DNA of 64,000 bases from Balneolaceae bacterium UBA7797 (GCA_002480645.1 DLCN01000022.1:47251-111250), one strand, 5' to 3'. Positions 6,467-16,587 are shown, counted from the first letter of the stretch. Numbers and translations: made by a program. Notes: generated from the letters alone by a model not told the origin.

Positions 6467-9400
6467 GTGAACACAATCAAGCCCATGATCGTCTAAAAAA
6501 CATATTAAAAGAACTATTCCAGCTGGATCAGGCGGATCTGGACTTTGGTATTTACCGCATTATGAATCAGAAGCGGGATGAGATCACCGACTTTCTGGAT
6601 AACCGGTTGATCACTCAGGTGGAGAGTACATTAAGTGCGCATGCAGGGCAGAATAAGGAACAGCTCGAAAAAGAAGTTAAAACTCTGGAAGAAACCTTAC
6701 GGAGTGCCGGAGTAGATCCTGATAAAAATGAAAAGGTATTAGCACTCAGACAACAACTGTACAAAGCAGACACCACCGACCTTCAGAATACTACTTTCTC
6801 CCACCTAACCAATTTTTTTAAACGCTACTACGATGAAGGAGATTTCATTTCCCAACGCCGTTATAAAGACGATGTGTATGCCATCCCTTACCAAGGTGAG
6901 GAAGTAAAACTCCATTGGGCGAATCACGATCAGTATTATATTAAGACCAGCGAATATTTTAAGAACTACCGCTTTACTCTCCGAAACAAGAAGACGGTTA
7001 ATTTTGAGTTGGTGGAAGCTTCTACCGAGCAAAACAATAACAAGACTCAGAATGGAGAACGTCGTTTTAAGCTGTATGCGGAAGATCCTTTTAAGGAAAC
7101 AGAAAATGAATTAATTATTCATTTTACCTATGAGCCCCTGAACAAAAAGGTTGCTCAGGATAAGATCATGAAGGAGGCGTTTGATACGCTGAAAGAGGCA
7201 TTACCTAATGCCTGGCTTATGGAGTTACTGCAACCCAAGCCGACAGAAAAGGATAAAAAACGTACCCTGCTGGAAAAGCATCTGAAAGAGTACACCGCCC
7301 GAAACACCTTTGACTATTTTATACATAAAGATCTCGGTGGATTCCTGAAACGGGAACTGGATTTCTATATTAAAAACGAGATCCTTCACATTGATGATAT
7401 CGACCTCGATAAGGAAGAATCCTACAGGCAATCGCTACAGGTCATTAAAGCCTTTAAAAAAGTAGCCCTTAAAATTATTGAGTTTTTGGCGCAACTGGAG
7501 GAGTTCCAGAAGAAGCTGTGGCTGAAAAAAAAGTTTGTACTCCAAAGCGATTACTGCATAACCCTGGACCGGGTGGACGAAGAATTCTATGCTGACATTG
7601 CCTCCAATGAGGAACAACGCAAAGAATGGATTTCGCTGTATGCCATTGATGAGCTGGATGATTATTCCGAACCGCTTACGGTAGACTTTATTAAAGCCCA
7701 TCCTTTCCTGATGATTGATACCCAGTTCTACCCGAGGGAATGGAAGTATAAGCTATTGGCTACTATTGATCACTTAGATGATCAAACCAATGGTTTGATC
7801 ATTAATTCGGAGAACTTTCAGGCTTTAAAGCTAATTGAGAATAGGTACAAAGAGTCAGTTTCATCTATCTACATCGACCCTCCTTATAATACAGATGCCT
7901 CTTCAATTAATTATAAGAACAATTATAAAAGTTCTTCTTGGCTATCACTACTAAATGACAGAATAAATGTTAGTGCAAACCTATTAAATAATGCAGGAAT
8001 ACTGTGTGCTGCTATTGATGATGAAGAAGTTCAAGGATTAAGGTCTGTATTGCAGAATAATTTATTAAAAGAAGTTGGGATTGTCGTAGTTAGGTCAAAC
8101 CCATCAGGACGTAAAACAAGCGGTAAATTCTCCCCAGCTCATGAATATGCTTTGTTCTTTGGTAAAAAGGATGCCCAACCTGGATCGCTTGAAGTAACAG
8201 AGAAAAAGAAAAAAAGATATCCAATCATTGATGAGATTGGACGTTTCGCTTGGGCAAATTTTCGTAGATCAGGAAGTGAAGATCGGCGAGAAGACAGACC
8301 AAAATCATATTATCCTATTGTAGTTGAAACAACTAATAATATTCGTGTTCCAAATATGGAATGGAATGAAGATAAAAATGAATATAACATACTGGAAAAC
8401 ATTGCAGATGATGAAATATTAGTTTACCCGATCCTAAGAACTGAAACTGGTATTATTGAAAAAAGGTGGCAACGGGGCCATGAAAGGGTAAAAACAGAAT
8501 ATGAAGAATATAGAGTGCGAAGAACTGACGACGGAGTTGAGATAGATTTTAAAACCAGAATGGATTCCGAATCAACACCCGTTAGTTGGTGGGATAAAAA
8601 GCAATATGCATCATCTAATTATGGTGCAATAGAAATGAAAGCACTTTACGGCAGCAAAAATGGTTTTGATTTTCCAAAAGCAAAGTTGCTTGTTGAGGAT
8701 TCAATCAGAGCTTCTAATATCGAAAATGATGCTATTATTTTAGATTATTTTTCAGGGTCAGGAACTACCGCGCATGCTGTGATTGACTTGAACAGAAAAG
8801 ATGAAAGTAATAGAAAGTACATTCTCGTTGAAATGGGAGAATATTTTAAGTCCGTGACAAAACCACGGATTCCAAAAGTAATTTTCAGTACTAATTGGAA
8901 AAATGGCAAACCTGTAAAGGAGGATGGAATACCTCACTGCTTCAAATATCTCCGATTAGAGAGTTATGAAGATGCATTAAACAACCTATCCCTTTCCCAA
9001 TCAGACCAGCAGCAGCAACTTCTCAGTGATTCGGAGTTAAATGAAGAGTATATGCTCCGGTATATGCTGGAAGTGGAAAGCCGGGATAGGCTGATTAATA
9101 CGGAGATGTTTCAGCGACCGTTTGGCTACACCATTCAGGCTACCGAACATAATGAACGGGTTGAGACCGAAGTAGATCTGGTGGAAACCTTCAATTACCT
9201 GATCGGGCTCACGGTGGAGAGCATACAGCTTATCCGGGGCTATGTAGTGGTGGTAGGTCACAATAATGACGGAGAGCGTATTTTGGTCATCTGGCGGGAT
9301 GTAGAGAAGCATTCCAATGAAGAACTGGAAGCTTTCTGCGACACCATGGAGTTCAATCCCCACGACAATGAGTTTGATCTGATCTATGTAAACGGAGATA

Positions 9401-9498
9401 ATAACCTCCAGAACCTAAGGAAAGACGAGGAGACCTGGAAAGTGCGGCTGATCGAAGAAGCATTCCACACCCTTATGTTCGAAAAAGAAGGACTGTAA
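6463..9498 (+). CDS. Type III-like Mod, beta-class N6-adenine DNA methyltransferase
   Basis: A 1011-residue methyltransferase, longer than the roughly 600-700 of classic type III Mod. Residues 1-440 are a charged helical region of unknown role. Catalytic motif IV DPPYNT starts at residue 472, and the SAM-binding motif I FSGSGT is at 763-768. The order IV-TRD-I is the beta class, with about 290 residues between them forming the target-recognition part. It should methylate adenine at the recognition site and protect self DNA. Nucleotides about 7780-8940 are clearly more AT-rich than the flanks (hand counts 28-42% versus 47-53% GC), suggesting domain replacement. It overlaps the chaperone gene by four bases and the Res gene by one. 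Confidence 0.85.
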   Translation: MSEHNQAHDRLKNILKELFQLDQADLDFGIYRIMNQKRDEITDFLDNRLITQVESTLSAHAGQNKEQLEKEVKTLEETLRSAGVDPDKNEKVLALRQQLYKADTTDLQNTTFSHLTNFFKRYYDEGDFISQRRYKDDVYAIPYQGEEVKLHWANHDQYYIKTSEYFKNYRFTLRNKKTVNFELVEASTEQNNNKTQNGERRFKLYAEDPFKETENELIIHFTYEPLNKKVAQDKIMKEAFDTLKEALPNAWLMELLQPKPTEKDKKRTLLEKHLKEYTARNTFDYFIHKDLGGFLKRELDFYIKNEILHIDDIDLDKEESYRQSLQVIKAFKKVALKIIEFLAQLEEFQKKLWLKKKFVLQSDYCITLDRVDEEFYADIASNEEQRKEWISLYAIDELDDYSEPLTVDFIKAHPFLMIDTQFYPREWKYKLLATIDHLDDQTNGLIINSENFQALKLIENRYKESVSSIYIDPPYNTDASSINYKNNYKSSSWLSLLNDRINVSANLLNNAGILCAAIDDEEVQGLRSVLQNNLLKEVGIVVVRSNPSGRKTSGKFSPAHEYALFFGKKDAQPGSLEVTEKKKKRYPIIDEIGRFAWANFRRSGSEDRREDRPKSYYPIVVETTNNIRVPNMEWNEDKNEYNILENIADDEILVYPILRTETGIIEKRWQRGHERVKTEYEEYRVRRTDDGVEIDFKTRMDSESTPVSWWDKKQYASSNYGAIEMKALYGSKNGFDFPKAKLLVEDSIRASNIENDAIILDYFSGSGTTAHAVIDLNRKDESNRKYILVEMGEYFKSVTKPRIPKVIFSTNWKNGKPVKEDGIPHCFKYLRLESYEDALNNLSLSQSDQQQQLLSDSELNEEYMLRYMLEVESRDRLINTEMFQRPFGYTIQATEHNERVETEVDLVETFNYLIGLTVESIQLIRGYVVVVGHNNDGERILVIWRDVEKHSNEELEAFCDTMEFNPHDNEFDLIYVNGDNNLQNLRKDEETWKVRLIEEAFHTLMFEKEGL

Positions 9499-12400
9499 TG
9501 CCGAGACACGCTTCTTTTTCAAAGTCACTGGTCCTCAACCGATTCCTGCTCTCTCATTTTGGAGTGAACGGGTTTGAGCCGTTATCTGAGTTTCTTAAAT
9601 CCTCTGCCAACGAAGGCCGGGATGAAAACAATGTCTCTAACTTCTACCATGAGCTGAAGCGCAGACTGTTCGCAACCTCGAATCTTACAGAAGATCAGCT
9701 GCTGGAATACGATCAAAATATTGTAAGTCACACCCTTCGGATCAACGAAAAGCGAACTGATCCCATTGAGTGGAAATACTTTCAGTATCTATCCCTACTC
9801 TTTACGGAAATCTATCTCGATAAATTCTTCCGGAGCCGCACCGGGCTACTGGCTGAGCTGAATGAATACCTGGATAAGTGGAATGATGTAAATGATGATT
9901 CCGTACCTAACCCCGAGGGGGTAATCTTCGAGCCTTTCCAGTATTCCGATATCAACAAACTGGCATTTTGGAATGCAACCGGTTCCGGTAAAACTCTGCT
10001 CATGCACGTCAATATCCTTCAATACGAATACTGGAGGAAACATCATAAGGTAGATGACTCAAATAAGATCCTGTTGGTCACACCAAATGAAGGACTAAGT
10101 AAACAGCATTTTAAAGAATTTAAAGACTCAGACATTCCCGCTAACTTCTTTTCAAAGAAAACCGGTGGAGCACTTTCAGGAACTGAAGTTGAAATCCTGG
10201 ACATACATAAACTTGCAGATGAAGCGGGAGATAAAACAGTCAACTATGAATCGTTTGAAACAAATAATCTGGTGCTAATTGATGAAGGACACAAAGGATT
10301 AGCTGCGGAAGTATGGAAAAAGAGACGAGATTATTTGAGTGAAGATGGTTTTGCATTTGAGTACTCAGCTACTGTTGGCCAGGCAATTGCAGCTGCAAGT
10401 AGTTCAAAGCGAAAGTTTCTAACTAACGAATATGGTAAGTCTATCATCTTCGATTACAGTTATAAGTACTTCTACAAAGATGGGTATGGAAAAGATTATC
10501 ACATCCTGAACTTAAAGGAAGACAATCAGGAGAATTTTGTCCGTAAGTATTTGACTGGTGCATTACTCTCCTTTTATCAGCAAAAGTTAGTGTTTCGGGA
10601 GCATCCCGGGGCAGTAAATCAGTTCATGCTGGCCAATCCTCTGTGGATCTTCGTGGGAGGTACAGTAACAAAGTCACTCAGTGTGTCCGATGCCGCAGAC
10701 ATACCCAAGATCCTTAAATTCTTTCAGTGGTTTATAGCCGAAGAAAAAGAAGCCACCAACTACCTTGAGCTTTTATTGGCAGGTACCGATGGTGTGATCG
10801 ATCAAAAGAACCGATCCATCTTTAAACACTTCTTTCAGTACGTAAGAAAAAGAGACTTTACCCCAACCGATCTGTACAAAGACGTTTTGAAGAGCGTGTT
10901 CAATACTACCCTTTCCGGAGCCAACCTATACGTTGATAACCTGAATGGGATAGACGGTGAGCTTGGTATCCGGGTTGGAGACAGTGACTACTTCGGGGTT
11001 ATAAATATTGGTGCAGATAGACAGCTCTATAAGACCTGTCAGGAAGAAGGTATACCGGGGCTGGATAAAGACTTTGGCGAATCCCTGTTCCATGGGATCC
11101 GCGATGAAAACAGTAAGATCAACGTACTGATCGGTGCTAAAAAATTTACAGAAGGCTGGAGCAGCTGGAGAGTAAGCACCATGGGTTTAATGAATGTTGG
11201 TCGGAGCGAAGGCCCTCAGATCATCCAGTTATTTGGTCGCGGTGTTCGACTCAAGGGGTATAACTGGACACTGAAGCGCTCGCGTGAGCTCGATGAATAT
11301 GAACGTCCTCAATCAAAGATTCTGGACGTTATACGGTATCTGGAAACTCTGAACATCTTCGGAATCCGCAGTGATTATATGGAGCAGTTTAAAGAGTTTC
11401 TGGAGGAAGAAGGACTACCCACTAATGACTCGACCTATCAAACCATTAAGGTTCCGATTCTCCCACAGGTAAAACTGGATGACCGTCGTTTGAAGATACT
11501 TACCGTCAAAGAAGGGGTGGACTTTAAAAAAGATATCCGTCTTGACCTCGAAACCGTCCCTGCTGACCGGTTCCGCCCCGTAGTATTAGACTGGTACCCT
11601 AAAGTTCAGGTGTTACGACAGTCTAAGGGCTCTTCACAAAGCTTAGTAGAAGATAGTAATCGTTGTATGGTTACAGAAGAGCACATCGCATTTGTAGACT
11701 GGGATAAGATCTATTTTGAGCTTCAGAAGTTTAAGAATGAACGAAGCTGGTATAATATCTCCATCTCTAAAGAAGTACTTAAGGAAATCATCCTTCAATC
11801 CTGGTGGTATGAACTGTATGTCCCTGAGGATGAGACTAAAATCACCAGCTTTTCATTGGTTAACCTTTGGGAAGAGATCGTAGCTTCCCTTCTTAAAGCT
11901 TACATCGACCGGTTCTACAACCACTTTAAGTCTTCCTACCTAAGTAAACATATGAAGACGGAATGGCTTACCCCGGATCATCCTAACTTCGAGCAAGAGT
12001 ACGAAGTGATGATAGAAGAAAGTCAGGAACGCATCATTGAGAATGTGGTCAGGCTTGCCGACGTGATGAAAAAAGGATCCTTCGAGGGTGACATAAAACT
12101 TGGTAACGAGTTCGAGGCATTCAACTTCCTCCGGCATCTGTATAAGCCCTTACTCTATATCAATCAATCGAACTACAATGATATAGTAAAGATCTCCCCT
12201 GTGGCGCTGGTAGAAAGCGAATGGAAATTTGTTAAACACCTTCGGCACTACTATACTAATCACCCGGAGCGGTTTGAAGACACACAGCTATGTTTACTTA
12301 GAAACCAATCCCGCAAAGGAGTTGGATTCTTTGAGGCACATGGTTTCTATCCGGATTTTATACTATGGCTTGTTCAGGGAGATACTCAACACATAGCGTT

Positions 12401-12674
12401 TATCGATCCCAAAGGTCTGCGACAGATCACTGGTTTTGAACATCCGAAGATTCGGTTCTACAAAACCATAAAAGAAGAGATCGAACCGCGCCTGGAAGAC
12501 AAGAGTGTAAACCTGAGCTCTTTCATTATCACAAATACCAAGTATCATGAAGTGAAGCATTGGGACGGTGGGCATGATATCAATCAGTTCAATACCCACA
12601 ATGTTTACTTCATGGAAGAGCAGCAGGGAGCTTACATAGAAACGATATTAGGGAAGATGGTAAATGAGCAATAA
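9498..12674 (+). CDS. Type III-like Res: SF2 helicase with PD-(D/E)XK nuclease
   Basis: A 1058-residue restriction subunit. Helicase motifs: Walker A ATGSGKT at 160-166, DEGH box at 262-265, motif V/VI region with [15 protein letters not shown] ending at residue 584. The C-terminal nuclease shows PD at 952-953 and D970-x-K972 within FIDPKG, the PD-(D/E)XK layout typical of type III Res. It starts at an ATG sharing one base with the mod stop (TAATG), so Mod and Res are coupled. An AT-richer stretch (about 10035-10560, two 60-base lines at 35% GC) covers part of the first RecA lobe, echoing the mosaic seen in Mod. Expected role: ATP-dependent cleavage of unmodified DNA in complex with Mod. Confidence 0.85.
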   Translation: MPRHASFSKSLVLNRFLLSHFGVNGFEPLSEFLKSSANEGRDENNVSNFYHELKRRLFATSNLTEDQLLEYDQNIVSHTLRINEKRTDPIEWKYFQYLSLLFTEIYLDKFFRSRTGLLAELNEYLDKWNDVNDDSVPNPEGVIFEPFQYSDINKLAFWNATGSGKTLLMHVNILQYEYWRKHHKVDDSNKILLVTPNEGLSKQHFKEFKDSDIPANFFSKKTGGALSGTEVEILDIHKLADEAGDKTVNYESFETNNLVLIDEGHKGLAAEVWKKRRDYLSEDGFAFEYSATVGQAIAAASSSKRKFLTNEYGKSIIFDYSYKYFYKDGYGKDYHILNLKEDNQENFVRKYLTGALLSFYQQKLVFREHPGAVNQFMLANPLWIFVGGTVTKSLSVSDAADIPKILKFFQWFIAEEKEATNYLELLLAGTDGVIDQKNRSIFKHFFQYVRKRDFTPTDLYKDVLKSVFNTTLSGANLYVDNLNGIDGELGIRVGDSDYFGVINIGADRQLYKTCQEEGIPGLDKDFGESLFHGIRDENSKINVLIGAKKFTEGWSSWRVSTMGLMNVGRSEGPQIIQLFGRGVRLKGYNWTLKRSRELDEYERPQSKILDVIRYLETLNIFGIRSDYMEQFKEFLEEEGLPTNDSTYQTIKVPILPQVKLDDRRLKILTVKEGVDFKKDIRLDLETVPADRFRPVVLDWYPKVQVLRQSKGSSQSLVEDSNRCMVTEEHIAFVDWDKIYFELQKFKNERSWYNISISKEVLKEIILQSWWYELYVPEDETKITSFSLVNLWEEIVASLLKAYIDRFYNHFKSSYLSKHMKTEWLTPDHPNFEQEYEVMIEESQERIIENVVRLADVMKKGSFEGDIKLGNEFEAFNFLRHLYKPLLYINQSNYNDIVKISPVALVESEWKFVKHLRHYYTNHPERFEDTQLCLLRNQSRKGVGFFEAHGFYPDFILWLVQGDTQHIAFIDPKGLRQITGFEHPKIRFYKTIKEEIEPRLEDKSVNLSSFIITNTKYHEVKHWDGGHDINQFNTHNVYFMEEQQGAYIETILGKMVNEQ

Positions 12675-12688
12675 GAGGTCAACCTAAA

Positions 12689-12708
12689 AGAGAAGGCATG
12701 CCTCCTCT
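12689..12708. terminator. Palindromic hairpin between convergent res and OB-fold genes
   Basis: A 20-base near-perfect palindrome (AGAGAAGGCA / TGCCTCCTCT, one mismatch) lies 15 bases after the Res stop and 9 bases before the end of the convergent minus-strand gene. It lacks a clear T-run, so it may act as a weak bidirectional terminator or as a transcription barrier. Confidence 0.35.
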
Positions 12709-12716
12709 CCCGGAGA

Positions 12717-13223
12717 CTAAGCTCCGTTAAGTGCAAACTCCTCTGGTTTTTTGTAATCCGGGCGTTCGATGACCCGTTGATATGTACCTGATTCATTGAG
12801 TTCGAAATAGGCAATTTTACCTTTCGCGCTTTTATAGGGTAGCACGGATTCGATATTGGCGTATACCTTTCCGTCCTCTACCTCATTATGAACTACTAGT
12901 ATATTGCAACTCAAGCCAATGTACGTTTCCAAATCAACGCCTTCTGATAGTTCTGACTGAGTAAACTTTTGTCCTCGAAATCGTTCTAGATCCTTCCGAA
13001 GATTACTCTTCTCATGCAGGCTCCAGGTGTATCGCTTCACAAGTATGAAAGGTTTACCGTCTTCATCGTGCTGTTGAGTTTCAAAGCACAATGACAGCTT
13101 GTGTTTGGTGCCAAATTTCGATTCCTGTTCACCCAGATCCACAGCGTCGACTAGTACGGCTGCAAAGAGTCCTTCTGGACAAAGTGGGAAGTCTTGTGGT
13201 TCTTCTTTTACTATTAGTGGCAT
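12717..13223 (-). CDS. Phage-type recombination-module protein, putative OB-fold ssDNA binder
   Basis: A 168-residue protein rich in beta-strand patterns (GLFAAVLVDAVDL, KHKLSLCFETQQ, GKPFILVKRYTWSL, ESVLPYK), consistent with an OB-like fold. Phage and island loci commonly pair a YqaJ exonuclease with a small protein of this kind. Its start overlaps the exonuclease stop by 10 bases, so they are translated together. I cannot name the family with certainty. An ssDNA-binding or replication-accessory role is inferred from context. Confidence 0.5.
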   Translation of the reverse strand: MPLIVKEEPQDFPLCPEGLFAAVLVDAVDLGEQESKFGTKHKLSLCFETQQHDEDGKPFILVKRYTWSLHEKSNLRKDLERFRGQKFTQSELSEGVDLETYIGLSCNILVVHNEVEDGKVYANIESVLPYKSAKGKIAYFELNESGTYQRVIERPDYKKPEEFALNGA

Positions 13224-14149
13224 AAAAACCTCCTGGTTTTGGTTGGCGTTAAGTATTTCTTGTAGAGCAATGGGTGAGCACTTTTAAATGCTGTTGTATC
13301 CAGCCTATTTTGAGTGTTTGACTTCCATGATACTAGGCTTTTCCCACCAGCTACGATGCGTTCATGATGGCCAATCTTATTTTTAAGTTTGGTTTTTAGG
13401 TGCTCTTCCTGCTTGATGAAATCCTCTTTACGGCTTCGCACTTCTTTTAGCTCTTCATAGATATGGAGCTCATTTGGAGTAGCTTCAAGGACTTTGCCAT
13501 CGCGTGAATTAGGGTACAGGATAAGCGTGTCCTCGCCGTTAATAGGCTCAGGCTGCTTACCCTCGATCATGTGAATCTGCCACCATTGGATGAGCTTGCT
13601 CATATTCTGGGCAATCAAGTCATCATCTCGCTGGATGAGTACGGGATCATGGAAGATGCAGGTGTCTCTTTCATAGCATTGAAGCCATGCTTTGGAAAAA
13701 CCTGTAATTCCAAGGTAATGATAGGCTTGTAAAAGCCATTCCTGGGGGAGTTCGCCATCTAAGGCTTTAAGCCTGTGGCTTGTAGTAGTTTTAAGCTCCA
13801 ATACAGCTGTGGATTCTAAGCCTTTCTTCGGATCGGAGAGTACCATCCTATCAATGTTAGCACGTAAGAATGAATGTTCTGGATGCTGGTAGGTTTTATT
13901 CACCTGCCGGGTTTTTAGCCCGGTCACATCTTCAAAGTGTTGGGCAAGGATCGGCTCGAAGAAATGCCCGAATCGTAGAATTGGGGAATCCTCAATGGGC
14001 GGGATTAATCCTTTTTTTCGGAGCCATAACTGAAGGGGCGTGGAATACGGATTCTCACCGAGAATGGTAGCTACATCGCTTCCTCCAATGTAATTAGCTC
14101 GCTCCTCTACCCAGTCTTGGGAGGGAAGCTGAGATTGTAGTGTTTGCAT
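13214..14149 (-). CDS. YqaJ/lambda-exonuclease-family recombination exonuclease
   Basis: A 311-residue protein with the YqaJ signature: YIGGSDVATILGENPYSTPLQLW at 20-42, RFGHFFEP at 59-66, and a lambda-exonuclease-type PD-(D/E)XK centre made of D100 (ANID), E118-x-K120 (LELKT) and Q141 in the LLQAYHY motif. It should resect double-strand ends 5' to 3' for single-strand annealing. It sits in a module with a putative OB-fold protein (10-base overlap) and a DUF932 protein, a set typical of phages and integrative elements. The C-terminal 100 residues are a charged helical extension. Confidence 0.85.
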   Translation of the reverse strand: MQTLQSQLPSQDWVEERANYIGGSDVATILGENPYSTPLQLWLRKKGLIPPIEDSPILRFGHFFEPILAQHFEDVTGLKTRQVNKTYQHPEHSFLRANIDRMVLSDPKKGLESTAVLELKTTTSHRLKALDGELPQEWLLQAYHYLGITGFSKAWLQCYERDTCIFHDPVLIQRDDDLIAQNMSKLIQWWQIHMIEGKQPEPINGEDTLILYPNSRDGKVLEATPNELHIYEELKEVRSRKEDFIKQEEHLKTKLKNKIGHHERIVAGGKSLVSWKSNTQNRLDTTAFKSAHPLLYKKYLTPTKTRRFLCH

Positions 14150-14178
14150 AGTGGGTTTGTTAGATAAAGTGTTAGAAA

Positions 14179-14206
14179 TAAAAAAGCCCTCAGGAATCTG
14201 AAGGCT
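14179..14206 (-). terminator. Rho-independent terminator after DUF932/miniprotein genes
   Basis: On the minus strand the stem AGCC-TCAG ... CTGA-GGCT (hairpin 14185-14206, one internal mismatch) is followed by a run of six T. It overlaps the miniprotein stop codon, ending the DUF932 transcript before the exonuclease gene. Confidence 0.65.
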
Positions 14207-14315
14207 ATCGTTTACGATTCTTTCTCTGGCGCTCTAACCACCATAGAAATATCAGTACTGCTGCTTCTTTTACAAGCTCACCGAACAGACTGATGAGCCG
14301 ATCTATCTTAGCCAT
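14205..14315 (-). CDS. 36-residue membrane miniprotein
   Basis: A short frame starting MAKIDRLISLFGELV, then a hydrophobic helix KEAAVLIFLWWL, and a basic tail RQRKNRKR. The ATG lies one base past the DUF932 stop, giving near-certain co-translation, and the stop is embedded in a terminator. The amphipathic start, single TM segment and basic tail resemble small type I toxin or holin-like peptides, but no family is recognised. Evidence is position plus composition only. Confidence 0.4.
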   Translation of the reverse strand: MAKIDRLISLFGELVKEAAVLIFLWWLERQRKNRKR

Positions 14316-14316
14316 A

Positions 14317-15060
14317 TCAGTTCAGGTACAGCCCCTTCGTGAGCTTGTGAAGTCTGCTGTGGCGCTGGATGATCTTATCTACCGGCGAGCTTTTCAGGAC
14401 TTCAGTAGCACAGTTGTAACCTGCCCATAGCGTATCCATTTCGAACTCAGGATGAGAAGGTTTCCAAAGCTCTTTGAAGGCAGCAGTAGACTGTGTAGGA
14501 GAAAGAATACCCTCACCAGTGAGAAGCCCTATAAACTCATACTTCTCTTGCTGGTTCATGGCGCGTTCTTTCATGGCTTGCACATCCTGGCTGATTTGAT
14601 GAAAATTGTGCTGACTTCGATAAATGGCCGTTACTATCTGATCATGCAGATCCTCGTGCATGTCTTCGCCCTGATGCTTTCGCATAACTTTAATATCCCC
14701 GGAGAAGACCAGGTTATCGCAGACAAGTACAGAGCTTCCGATCACAAGCCCGGCAGACATACTTTTATCGTAAGAGTTACGCAGGCCAATGGCGACTTTG
14801 AGCTCTTCATCTGGCCCGGGATTGATCTTCCGGTAGGTGATCACACCAAACATTTTCTGCCCGTCGGATGATAGTGAATAGCTATCCCCGTCGAATCTGA
14901 AGCCTTTGAGAAGGTCCGAGGCAATGGTGAGGATATTCACGGCAAAATCGTAATGATTCAGTGGAGTATAGGATTTGGTTTTTGATGGCTCAGGAATGGT
15001 AAGTAGCTGTTCCATAGAACAGCGCTGGGAGCCACAGTGGGTTAAGAGTTGGGTTTTCAT
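14317..15060 (-). CDS. DUF932-type phage/plasmid protein
   Basis: A 247-residue protein resembling DUF932 proteins of phages and plasmids, often found beside recombination or replication genes. Recognisable stretches: GFRFDGDSYSLSSDGQKMFGVITYRKINP near residues 54-82, GLRNSYDKSMSAGLVIGSSVLVCDNLVFSGD (about 92-122), and a helical C-terminal half. Biochemical function is unknown for the family. It is transcribed divergently from the nuclease-like gene at 15126 from a short region with a 12-base palindrome. Confidence 0.65.
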   Translation of the reverse strand: MKTQLLTHCGSQRCSMEQLLTIPEPSKTKSYTPLNHYDFAVNILTIASDLLKGFRFDGDSYSLSSDGQKMFGVITYRKINPGPDEELKVAIGLRNSYDKSMSAGLVIGSSVLVCDNLVFSGDIKVMRKHQGEDMHEDLHDQIVTAIYRSQHNFHQISQDVQAMKERAMNQQEKYEFIGLLTGEGILSPTQSTAAFKELWKPSHPEFEMDTLWAGYNCATEVLKSSPVDKIIQRHSRLHKLTKGLYLN

Positions 15061-15067
15061 AGCATTG

Positions 15068-15079
15068 ATTCTTAAGAAT
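15068..15079. promoter_or_regulatory. Palindrome ATTCTTAAGAAT in divergent promoter region
   Basis: A perfect 12-base palindrome lies 8 bases upstream of the DUF932 start, with a half-site ATTCTTA repeated near 15104. It lies in the 65-base region shared with the divergent nuclease-like gene. A regulator-binding site is plausible but unproven. Confidence 0.35.
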
Positions 15080-15125
15080 TAATGGGCTTAATTGCACCGT
15101 AATTCTTATACCTATTTAATGAAGC

Positions 15126-16082
15126 ATGCTACAACTTGGTAAATCTAGTGTGGGTAGTTTTTACCAGCTACTCGGTTATAAAGAAGATGACCTTACATAC
15201 GGGCTTGGTTACACTCTGAATAATTCTCGGCAAGCACTGAAATTACTGTATGATGCACTGAGCATAGATCTTCCTCAATTTGAACACTTCGATGTGTACC
15301 TACAACGGTATTCAGAAACTGATGGCGGATATACAGACATTGAGCTATGGCTGGATCAAGAAGTTAGTTTAATCATCGAAGCTAAAATTGGATGGGTATT
15401 ACCAACTGCAGATCAGCTTAATAAATACCGACACCGGTTAAAGAAAAATAAGCAAACAAAGCTAGTCGCATTAAGTCAGTACACTCAGGAGTACGCCAGC
15501 TTACATCTTTCAAATGATGTTGGGTACCTGAGCTGGAAGAATATTATGGAAGTGTGCAAGAATGCATACACCAGTACTTCTGCACTTACTGAAAAATTTT
15601 ACCTGAATGAATTCATCACCTATCTATCAAAATTTATAAGTATGGAAAGAGAATTAATGAATGTCGCTTATTGCGTTGTCCTTAGTAGTGACAAAGCTCC
15701 ATATTCAGATATCTCCTTCATAGATGTCGTTGAGAAGCATAATGTGTATTTCTATCCGTATGAAAAGAATTGGCCGAATAAACCGCCTAATTATATGGCA
15801 TTCAGGTACAACGGAGTACTTAAATCGATTCGAAAAGTTACTGATTATAGAATCATAGATTACCTACACGAAGCTATTCCCGGAGTCATCGGTAAATCTG
15901 AAATGAGGAAACACTTTCTTTTAGAACTGGGTCCTGAGATGAAACCACATCATCAGGTACGTAATGGTGGAATATACAATTCTCAAAGGCTTTGGTGTAC
16001 AATTGATACACTTTTAACCTGCAATACAATCAAAGAAGCAAGAGATTTAACTGACAAAAGAATCGGTAAGGATTGGTGGTAA
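15126..16082 (+). CDS. PD-(D/E)XK nuclease superfamily protein
   Basis: A 318-residue protein whose N-terminal half has the nuclease core signature D71 (YTDIELW), E85-x-K87 (LIIEAKIGW) and a following QLNKY helix (97-101), as in PD-(D/E)XK (PDDEXK_4-like) proteins. The C-terminal half (about 170-318) is unfamiliar, with many aromatic residues. It is an island gene standing alone on the plus strand, so a defence or mobile-element role is likely. Catalytic activity is inferred from the three conserved positions only. Confidence 0.6.
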   Translation: MLQLGKSSVGSFYQLLGYKEDDLTYGLGYTLNNSRQALKLLYDALSIDLPQFEHFDVYLQRYSETDGGYTDIELWLDQEVSLIIEAKIGWVLPTADQLNKYRHRLKKNKQTKLVALSQYTQEYASLHLSNDVGYLSWKNIMEVCKNAYTSTSALTEKFYLNEFITYLSKFISMERELMNVAYCVVLSSDKAPYSDISFIDVVEKHNVYFYPYEKNWPNKPPNYMAFRYNGVLKSIRKVTDYRIIDYLHEAIPGVIGKSEMRKHFLLELGPEMKPHHQVRNGGIYNSQRLWCTIDTLLTCNTIKEARDLTDKRIGKDWW

Positions 16083-16143
16083 TTTTGGCATAAGAACGGT
16101 GTGGTGAATAATCACCTAACTAATCTTAACCAACCCCACGAAC

Positions 16144-16587
16144 ATGCCTACCATTACCGAGGTGTCGCTGGCCTATAAAGCCTCCCAGCCAGTAGAAACC
16201 TTACCACAAATCGCATCGCCTGAGGAGGCAGCAGAGTACCTGCAATCTATCTGGGATCAGGGCACTTTGGAGCTTAGAGAAGAGTTCATTGTTGTCCTGC
16301 TGAACAACGCTAAGAAAGTGCTTGGCTGGAGTCGTATATCGTCAGGTGGAAGCACAGCTACCATTGTCGAGCCATCTGCAGTTTTTCAAACAGCCATGCT
16401 GGGTAAGGCAGATAGCATCATTGTTTCTCATAATCATCCTTCCGGGAGAAAACAGGCTAGCTCAGCTGATATTCAACTTACTAAGCGGCTGTCTGAGATT
16501 GGATCATTGATGGGTATACCTCTCGATGACCACATCATCTTAACTGCAACCGGCTATCTGTCACTTCGAGCTGAGAGGTTGTTTTAA
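16144..16587 (+). CDS. RadC-like JAB-domain protein
   Basis: A 147-residue RadC-type protein lacking the N-terminal HhH region of full-length RadC (about 220 residues). The metal-binding JAMM motif is intact: H96 and H98 in SHNHPSG, S100, and D109 in SSADIQLT, with the upstream Glu in REEFIVVLLNNAKK. Short RadC forms are typical of genomic islands and ICEs. Despite its name, RadC is not established as a repair protein. A strong terminator follows immediately. Confidence 0.85.
   Translation: MPTITEVSLAYKASQPVETLPQIASPEEAAEYLQSIWDQGTLELREEFIVVLLNNAKKVLGWSRISSGGSTATIVEPSAVFQTAMLGKADSIIVSHNHPSGRKQASSADIQLTKRLSEIGSLMGIPLDDHIILTATGYLSLRAERLF

Noticed and set aside
2099..12674. DISARM or BREX as the identity of the defence operon
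   Set aside because: The SNF2 protein is DrmD-like, but no DrmA/DrmB (DUF1998) or PLD protein is present. BREX hallmarks (PglZ, BrxL, BrxC) are also absent. Mod/Res architecture fits type III-like restriction better.
14452..14871. 139-codon plus-strand frame opposite the DUF932 gene
   Set aside because: Antisense to a recognisable DUF932 protein, with no start context or family features.
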